Assembly (NCBI GenBank): GCA_027946555.1
Contig: JAPEVC010000115.1
Location: forward strand, 1-64,000
Direction of reading: 5' to 3'
From: Gnomoniopsis sp. IMI 355080
Taxonomy: Eukaryota > Ascomycota > Sordariomycetes > Diaporthales > Gnomoniaceae
Length of the DNA stretch: 64,000 bases
Every line of letters starts with the position of its first letter. Position 1 is the stretch's first letter. Of this stretch, positions 57,396 to 64,000 are shown piece after piece. Under the pieces are notes generated by a model. The model was not told where the DNA came from. It did no database searches and was given only the letters and a program-made list of their open reading frames with translations. The translations under genes were made by a program, and so were the position numbers.

Positions 57396-59610
57396 ATGTC
57401 TTCCCCTCCTCCGAGCTTCCGGGACTCGTCCCCTGCCGGGGCTCCGGGGCGTCAGAGATCCAAGTTCACGTATCGCAACCTCTCACAGCTGGCATCGTCC
57501 TCAACGTCCTGCCCTCTTCGCGTCGTTGCTCACATCGACTTGGATGCCTTCTATGCACAATGCGAGATGCGTCGGCTAGATATTGCAGACGATCAGCCAC
57601 TCGTTGTGCAACAATGGTACCCTGCCATGCCCATGAGTCTGGCCTCGAATCAAAATTGCTGACTATTCATTCTACAGGCAAGGGCTGATTGCGGTCAACT
57701 ACCCGGCCCGGGACAAAGGCGTTGCGCGTTTCACTGACATCAATGAGGCAAAGAAACTCTGCCCGAACCTTATCTGTCAGCATGTCGCTACGTGGCGGGA
57801 AGGTGAGGAGAACTGGGAGTATCGTGAAGATCCGTTCGTGAACACCGATAAAGTTTCCCTGGACCCGTACCGCTTGCAATCGAGGAGAATACTGGCCATT
57901 ATCAAAGAAGCACTGCCCGCGGGCCTCCAGAGGGTGGAGAAGGCGTCTATAGACGAAGTGGTGAGCTCCCTCTTCCTACTTTCCCTCTTTGATCCATGGA
58001 GCTGCCTAGTAATGTGCAATATCTTAGTTCCTCGACCTGTCAGCTCAAGTCCATTCAATCCTCCTTCAGCGTTTTTCGGAGCTTAGTAATCCGCCTCCAT
58101 ACGACGACCCAACAGAGAGGCTACCAATGCCATCCATAGCCGCCCTGGACTGGAAAGCAGATGCGCTCATTGACCTGTACGAAGCAGAGACTGAGACAGA
58201 TGACCCTGACTGGGATGACGTGGCTATCTTGATAGGATCAGAGATCGTGCGAGACGTGAGGGCCATGGTTCACGATAAATTGAAGTACACATGCGTAAGT
58301 ATATGCATCCCGAATTCCACATTTCCATCTCTACCCGACGACTCCCTGCATGATATTGACGCCTGACGTTGCAGTCGGCCGGAGTTGCCCAGAACAAGAT
58401 GCTGGCCAAGTTGGGCAGCGGTTCCAAGAAGCCCAATGGTCAGACAGTCGTGCGGAACCGTGCCATACAAAAGTTCTTGTCGAGCTTCAAGTTCACCAAG
58501 ATTCGCAACTTGGGCGGCAAATTGGGCGACCAAATCGTCCAAACCTTTGGCACTGAGGCCGTTGATGAGATGTTATTGGTTCCTATCGAACAGCTCAAGC
58601 TGAAACTGGGAGACGATACGGGTGTTTGGGTACATAACACTATACGAGGGGTCGATCAATCGGAGGTTAACGCCAGGGTTCAAATCAAGTCGATGCTTTC
58701 CGCCAAGTCATTTCGACCCAGCATCAACAGCATTGAGCAGGCTGTCAAATGGCTTCGAATTTTCGTGGGGGACATTTTTTCTCGCCTGGTAGAAGAGGGC
58801 GTGCTCGAACATAAGCGACGCCCTCGGACAATCAATCTGCATCACCGTCACGGAGGCCAGACGAAGTCGAGGCAGGGTCCAATTCCCCAGGGGAGACCCA
58901 TCGACAAAAACCTCTTGCTAGAGCTTGCCAAAAATCTTCTCAACCAGATAGTGCTCGAGGGTAAGGTATGGCCATGTGCTAACCTGTCCTTGAGTGTAGG
59001 AGGTTTTGACGAAGGCGTCACTGGAAATATGGGGATAGGTGCTTTCCTCGTTAAAGGAGAAGAAGCACAGGCTCTGAAGAGGAGCTCCCGAGAAGACTCT
59101 ACTGAGCCACTCGGCGGAAGACCGGCCGAAAAGCAAAGAAAAAGGAACAAGACACCAGGCATTCAACAATTCTTTTCCAAGCAAGCTGCGAAGTCCGACG
59201 ATGAGAGAGATTCTCAGGATCCTATTAGACAACCAGGTGGAGGTAGAGCAATGGACGTGCATACCAAAGACGGGTTGCCCAAGGAGTCTGCAGATGCAGA
59301 GGAATATTTTCGCGATGGCGATCAAATGCCTGACCCGAACACTCCTTACACATGTGGTCGTTGCAAAACACGTTTCGACAACGCACAAGAGCTGCAATGC
59401 CACCAGGACGAGCATCTCGCCAGAGACCTTCAGGAGGAAGAGCATGGCAGCCGAGAACTTGCTGGACAATCCCGTCCTTCAGCTGTGTCCTCATCTACAG
59501 CGTCAGCCGGTAGAACCGCCTCTTTATTTGCGACGGCGTCTTCCACACGCTCTACTGACAAGAGCAAGAAGAAGATGGAAACAGGTCAACGTAAGTTGAA
59601 GTTCGGATGA
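57396..59610 (+). CDS. RAD30: DNA polymerase eta (Y-family translesion polymerase)
   Basis: Four exons: 57396-57616, 57678-57960, 58028-58294 and 58375-59610 (introns 61, 67 and 80 nt), about 668 aa. Y-family motifs are AHIDLDAFYAQCE (metal ligand D48), GLIAVNYPARDKG, VSLDPYRLQSRRI and RVEKASIDEVFLDLS (D166-E167). The segment DPDWDDVAILIGSEIVR and the thumb helix-hairpin-helix TKIRNLGGKLGDQIV follow. A UBZ-type finger has C584, C587, H600 and H604 (CGRCKTRF ... CHQDEH). Possible PCNA-binding motifs are TPGIQQFFSK, just before it, and QRKLKFG at the extreme C-terminus. Pol eta bypasses UV cyclobutane dimers at stalled forks, recruited by ubiquitinated PCNA. Start MSSPPPSFRDSSP is the first Met of the frame. 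Confidence 0.94.
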
Positions 59611-62448
59611 TCTGCAGCTACGTATTCGCAATGAATACTACTCGTGCTAGCTGGGCACTCGGTATCGTTTGCCGAAATCCCGAGTCCCCTCATGACACGA
59701 ACTGAAGAGCTCCATGGTACACTGAAGAGCTCTATAAATCAGGAACATTGAGATCGTCGACTTGAAAAGTACAGTACGGCGGTATGGCTCCCCGTTACGA
59801 CCAAGATTATTACACAGGGGATTCTATGCCCACATGCGCCAAGACATCGTGGTTGTTCGGGAAAAGTAACCCTAAGAAAGTTTTGATGATCCTGGGCCCC
59901 GATTGAGTTTGAAAAAGGTCTTGGGATGCCGTTCGTCCAGATTGGCTGATATGGCGGAGAAGGCGGCAGGTCGTTTCAACATGACGCTGGGCACCCACCA
60001 CGAAGGCCAGGACATCCAAACCCGTCTGCCTGTGTGTTACACTTCCTCTGAGCAATACTATGTAAAACCCGTCATCGCTTTAGGATGACCTTTGCCTCAC
60101 GTGTAGGTCAATCGTCTAAGGACGCTGATCAACTATATCTGTTGCGTCCATGAATGGGGACTGAAGTCGCGGTTTTCGAGACTTGTTGCCTACAAGATAC
60201 AGTCAATTCAGCAGTAACAACCATCAGCCAAAGCACTCTGTCCTTATTAGCACGAATGTCGCCACTCTCGTAAGGTGAAGCATGCGGCAAGCCTACAGCG
60301 AAAGAGAGGACGTCGTCCGCGATGCGAAGTCGTCCGTACCCAGACAATGATTGGATGGGACCCCTGCAAGTGAGACCCACCATCCCTGGCTTTGGGCACA
60401 GCGGCATGAAGAGGTTGGGTATCAACGTCACGAGGCAGCAACCCAGAACAAGCTGGCAAACTTGACAAGTGACCACAGCAAAGAAATCCCACTTTTTGGA
60501 TGGCTGAGAACAGAGCGCCTCCTTTTCGATGCTCGACAACTCCGGTCCGACACTGCTGCGTTGATAGCTGTACATGACCAGTCTGCCCGCCTACCTCTCA
60601 ACAAATAGGGTCACCTTATTCAGAAGGCCTGACCAAAAATGACGGAGCGCAGATCAGCACACATCCCACGCGCGCGGAAACTTCCAGCCTCGCCACAAGG
60701 AAGAGCCATGTCGGTAAGGTAGCAACGTGGTCTGACGAAAGAAAGCCAAACGGACGAAATATGATTTCTTCATGGAAGAGCCTAGCGCAAACAGCCGCGC
60801 GATCACAACTTCAAACAGTGCACAATAAATATAGAAAATGATTTCAGGCCCATGTTTCCAAACACCAGGTTCATCCTTCTGAATGGTAAGAAACTTTCTC
60901 TCAAAGCGATCACCGACGATATCCTAATGCGGCTCAAACTTCACGTTGAAGTCATGATCGAAATACTATGGTATCTATGCAGCAACTTGTTCTGCAGCAT
61001 CCTGTCTGGCTACCTATGCATGTAATTTACTGTGATAGGACGGCGCAGTAGCCAGCAGGAAGATACTCACCGCCAAAGTAGACTTCGTGTCATCAGCTTC
61101 TTGGATGCACCCCAAGGAGCCCGGTGGCCCTGGCAGACTTGACCACTGTTATGAGTTGTGCAAGATGGTGTAGGGAGTACGTACAATGTACACGCTGTCG
61201 GGGCCGAAGAGGGACTTCGCCCGAGGTACTGCACCTATTTGCATGGGCACGCTCACTGACCCTCTGCAACACCGAGCAGAGAGCGAGATTCTCAAGACCA
61301 GCCACAATCACCGCTTGTTGCGACACTTGTTGCGACGAGGCTTTATACCTAGCTATTAATTGTAGTAACATAGACAGCGTAGGAGGTTCTGGGCCGGTCT
61401 AGTGAGCAACTTGGCTGCATGTACCGAATGTCGACGTTACAACGCTTGTTTAGGCCCTCCAATTCCCGGAATCGCGGGAAACACCTGTTTCCATACTTGT
61501 ACAGAGGTACCTCTGAATCTAGCATTATGTCCACGGCCGGTTACCCAGCTTGACAATAGCCAACCAAGCCATTCCACGCGTGCATCTTGGGCAGAGCAAC
61601 CTCCGGGCTAGGTCATTTGTTTCTCTCGGCTCTGCAGACTCCTATCTGGGCGCATCTGAGCACGCTGGCACGCAAGCACACTGACTGGCTGGTAGTCATT
61701 GCGCAGCCACCGGCGCTAACATCATGAGCCCCTTTTGGTTCCACGACTCTGTCACGGGCAGGCCAGCCGTCCTGTCTGGTGTGCTTGCTTCGCAACCTGG
61801 AGCAACTTGTCGAAGCTCTCGTGGAGTGAGGCGACTAGGCGCCCAGGAAACTTTGACAGATGACCAGTGTTTCTGGCTTCAGAATTTGAGGTGATTTCAA
61901 GGCTGCCTGAGGTGTCTGGGCAGTCCCTGTCCCAGATCCGGCTGGGCTGTAGCATCGGGGATTTGCAACGGGGCGATCTAGAGCCACAGTCAGGCTGAAG
62001 GCTTCTGGTCCCACGTACCCTTCCGACCAACTGCAAGTCACCCTCCGGCCGGCCAGTTCCACTAGCGAGCTGCCAACCGAACGCTGTCAAACAGGGCCCA
62101 GTGCCGCTCCTGATCCCCCAGTTTTTGCTGGGGCCACCGAGGCTCTAACTGGACATCGGCCGAAGGCTGGCCTGCACTGGACCCACCCAGAAGGGCAACA
62201 AGCGACTGCCCTGTCTGCTCTCGCTCGCCCCGCTGGCCCTTTTCTTCCACGTCGTCCCCCGTTCCCTTCCCCTCCATCACCCGCCAGCTCTTTCTTCAGT
62301 AGTTTTTTTTCCCTCATCCTCAACCACATCAGGCGCACTCTACCCCAACCTTGCGTGTCTCGTCTCATTGTCGACTCCTGCTCTCTTCTCTAGAACATCC
62401 TGTCCATCTCCCCCCGGTCCCCAACACACGCATTCCCACACTTGCAAA
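59611..62448. other. intergenic between RAD30 and RfeG-like gene
   Basis: About 2.8 kb. A 148-codon minus-strand frame (60575-60129) with a true ATG and a hydrophobic stretch is present but unrecognised. An imperfect direct repeat (ACTGAAGAGCTC) sits at about 59700-59732. The last kilobase is GC-richer and pyrimidine-rich near 62380-62440, consistent with the promoter and leader of the next gene. Confidence 0.45.
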
Positions 62449-63690
62449 ATGTCGTCAAGAAGAGAAGCCGCGGGAGGCTCGCAGTCCACATCGAACGCGC
62501 CGCGCCAAAATGTGTACTTCGTGCCTCGCGACGGTATAGATCGTGAGGTTATCACGGCCGACATTTGCCGTTATCTTGGAAATGACGCACTTGTTCGGCC
62601 CGGAACCTACCAAGTATGATTACCTGTCGCCGCCAGTGTCTTTGCTTGGTCAACATGCTCACGGAAAACCTCAATCCAGGACCCAAGTACCGGTCAGCTC
62701 ATGCAAGGCTACCACATCACGGCCTATAGAAACTTAACATCCGTACGTTGTCCTTCCTGCTGATCGACGCGTTTCGTTGGAGCTAAGACTATTTGACAGG
62801 CGATGATCCAAAGCCTCAAAGAAGACTCCGCTAGGTGGGATACCGAAAGGCGGAGTCGCACAGCAGGTACAAAAACCACGCTCACCTGCGCCACGTCTGC
62901 GCAAGTACTTGCAAAGTCTAACTGTCTACTAGGATCCTCGAGTCGTTTCAGTGGACAATCGGGTGCTGCGTACGAAATTTCTGAACCATCCTACCCTAAA
63001 GGTTCTAGTCGTGATTCTTATGAAATTGTTCTTCCCAGATACCCTGGAAGCGATGCTCCCGGATACAGTGGCGGCGGCAGCAGCCAACAGGCATACCAAC
63101 AGCAGTATGACAACAGGCAGTCGTCAGGAGGCTACGCCTCTGGCCAGTACTCCCAAGGACAGTCGTCTTTTCAATCCCAAAGCCAAGGAGGAGATAGGTA
63201 TGCCGCGCAGCCCGTACAGGGCAGTACTTACCCCAGTCAAGCATATGGATATGTGCAGCAGCCAGAGGCGGGGCCTCCATATGTCAATGTCGGTGCGCAT
63301 TCCCGGGCTGCAGAATCTTCCAGTGATCGCGGTTACGCCTCCGGCACAGCGTACCCAGCAGGAACTTATCCACCCCAAGGACAGGACCCAAGGTACTACC
63401 AAGGCCAATCTCAGAGCTATGCTCAACCGGTGGATCCTGTGTACGGCCGTGGCAACCAGTATCCGACGACCAGCCAGGCAGAGTACAGTTCTGCCGCCCA
63501 ACCGGTTTACCAGTATGACCACCCCCAGTACCAGACTGCAGTGCAAACCCCCACACAAGACCCCCGTGCGACCACTTCCTCCCCCATCAGTACACAGGCT
63601 CAAACAGGACACAGTGGATCATCATCGCGCCACCATCGTGATCGCGACCATCGCGAGAGCAGCTCCAGACACAGTCGGCGACCGAATTAA
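62449..63690 (+). CDS. RfeG-like low-complexity protein (putative transcription factor)
   Basis: Four exons: 62449-62613, 62680-62742, 62800-62866 and 62933-63690 (introns 66, 57 and 66 nt), about 350 aa. Start MSSRREAAGGSQSTSNAP. The conserved part is residues 22-98: QNVYFVPRDGIDREVITADI, CRYLGNDALVRPGTYQ, GYHITAYRNLTSAMIQSLKE and DSARWDTERR. This matches fungal proteins annotated as transcription factor RfeG. The rest is Gln/Ser/Tyr/Gly-rich and ends in a His/Arg/Ser tail (SSSRHHRDRDHRESSSRHSR). The last intron is 66 nt with TCTAAC and CTACTAG but no in-frame stop, so retention would add 22 residues. DNA binding is not demonstrable from sequence, and the RfeG name rests on memory of annotations. 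Confidence 0.8.
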
Positions 63691-64000
63691 CCTCACCAAT
63701 GATGAGTAATGATATCTCGCAACACGGGCGGTGGACCCTGTGAGTGATGATGCTACGGCCCCTTGTTTGATCTGGTCCTGTTTTCATGTTTTGCCTCGGA
63801 CTGGCGTTCTGCACTGTTTCATTCTCCACGGCCTGGATCATCTTGTGCGGGACGGTTTCCTAGAGATGAGGAGTTGCGAGTTCGCATCTCAACAACTTCC
63901 GGATTTCTTATACTGGCTGCAAAGCGCTTCGGTTCTCCAAGGATATTTCTCGGACTCTTTCCACCTGGACTGGACTCTGGACGTTGCCGTTTTCACCTCG
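63691..64000. other. 3' flank of RfeG-like gene
   Basis: The final 310 nt, probably its 3' UTR and beyond. Nothing else was recognised before the window ends. Confidence 0.5.

Noticed and set aside
60129..60575. 148-codon minus-strand frame with a true ATG and a hydrophobic stretch
   Set aside because: No splice context, family motif or promoter signal was seen, and a plus-strand frame overlaps it. Kept only as a note in the intergenic entry.

Overview
The window is nuclear DNA of a filamentous ascomycete (Pezizomycotina, most likely Sordariomycetes; this is an inference). The evidence is compact genes split by introns of about 50-110 nt with GTATGT/GTAAGT-type donors, CTAAC/CTGAC branch sites and (C/T)AG acceptors, plus fungal-type proteins: a DHYC palmitoyltransferase of the PFA5 type, a PMT1-type O-mannosyltransferase with a charged C-terminal tail, an ASH1-type SET protein, a Zn2Cys6 protein and an RfeG-like protein. 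There are no bacterial operons, rRNA, convincing tRNA genes or CRISPR arrays. I rebuilt exon structures by joining open frames at splice signals and checking phase. Every main gene closes in frame.

Left half (about 1.6-25.1 kb): gene-dense and largely housekeeping. In order: a VHS+GAT endosomal adaptor (-), the proteasome deubiquitinase UBP6 (-), Arp2/3 subunit 4 (+), an RRM-like protein with glutamine-rich 24-aa repeats (+), the mitochondrial pyrimidine nucleotide carrier RIM2 (+), sorting nexin SNX3/Grd19 (-), splicing factor SF3a subunit 1 (-), O-mannosyltransferase PMT1 (+) and LSm7 with an RGG leader (-).

Right half (about 25-64 kb): the same kind of genes, but spaced by long gene-poor stretches of 4 to 8 kb. 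It holds a Zn2Cys6 protein (+), an ASH1-type histone methyltransferase with a linker-histone-like tail (+), palmitoyltransferase PFA5 (+) tail-to-tail with a cytochrome P450 (-), DNA polymerase eta RAD30 (+) and an RfeG-like low-complexity protein (+). The gene-poor stretches carry palindromic ACCTAGGT/TAGGTACCTA motifs, microsatellites and short minus-strand open frames. Two of those frames share a small cysteine-rich pattern (W-x-C-C-x-C ... C-G-H ... C), and others (42.1-46.1 kb) look like protein but are unresolved.

No pathway joins the genes as a cluster. The most interesting material is the small CC-x-C/CGH family and its neighbours in the gene-poor blocks, the ASH1 tail, the open in-frame leader of SNX3, the single-codon first exon of ARC19 and the frame-preserving last intron of the RfeG-like gene.
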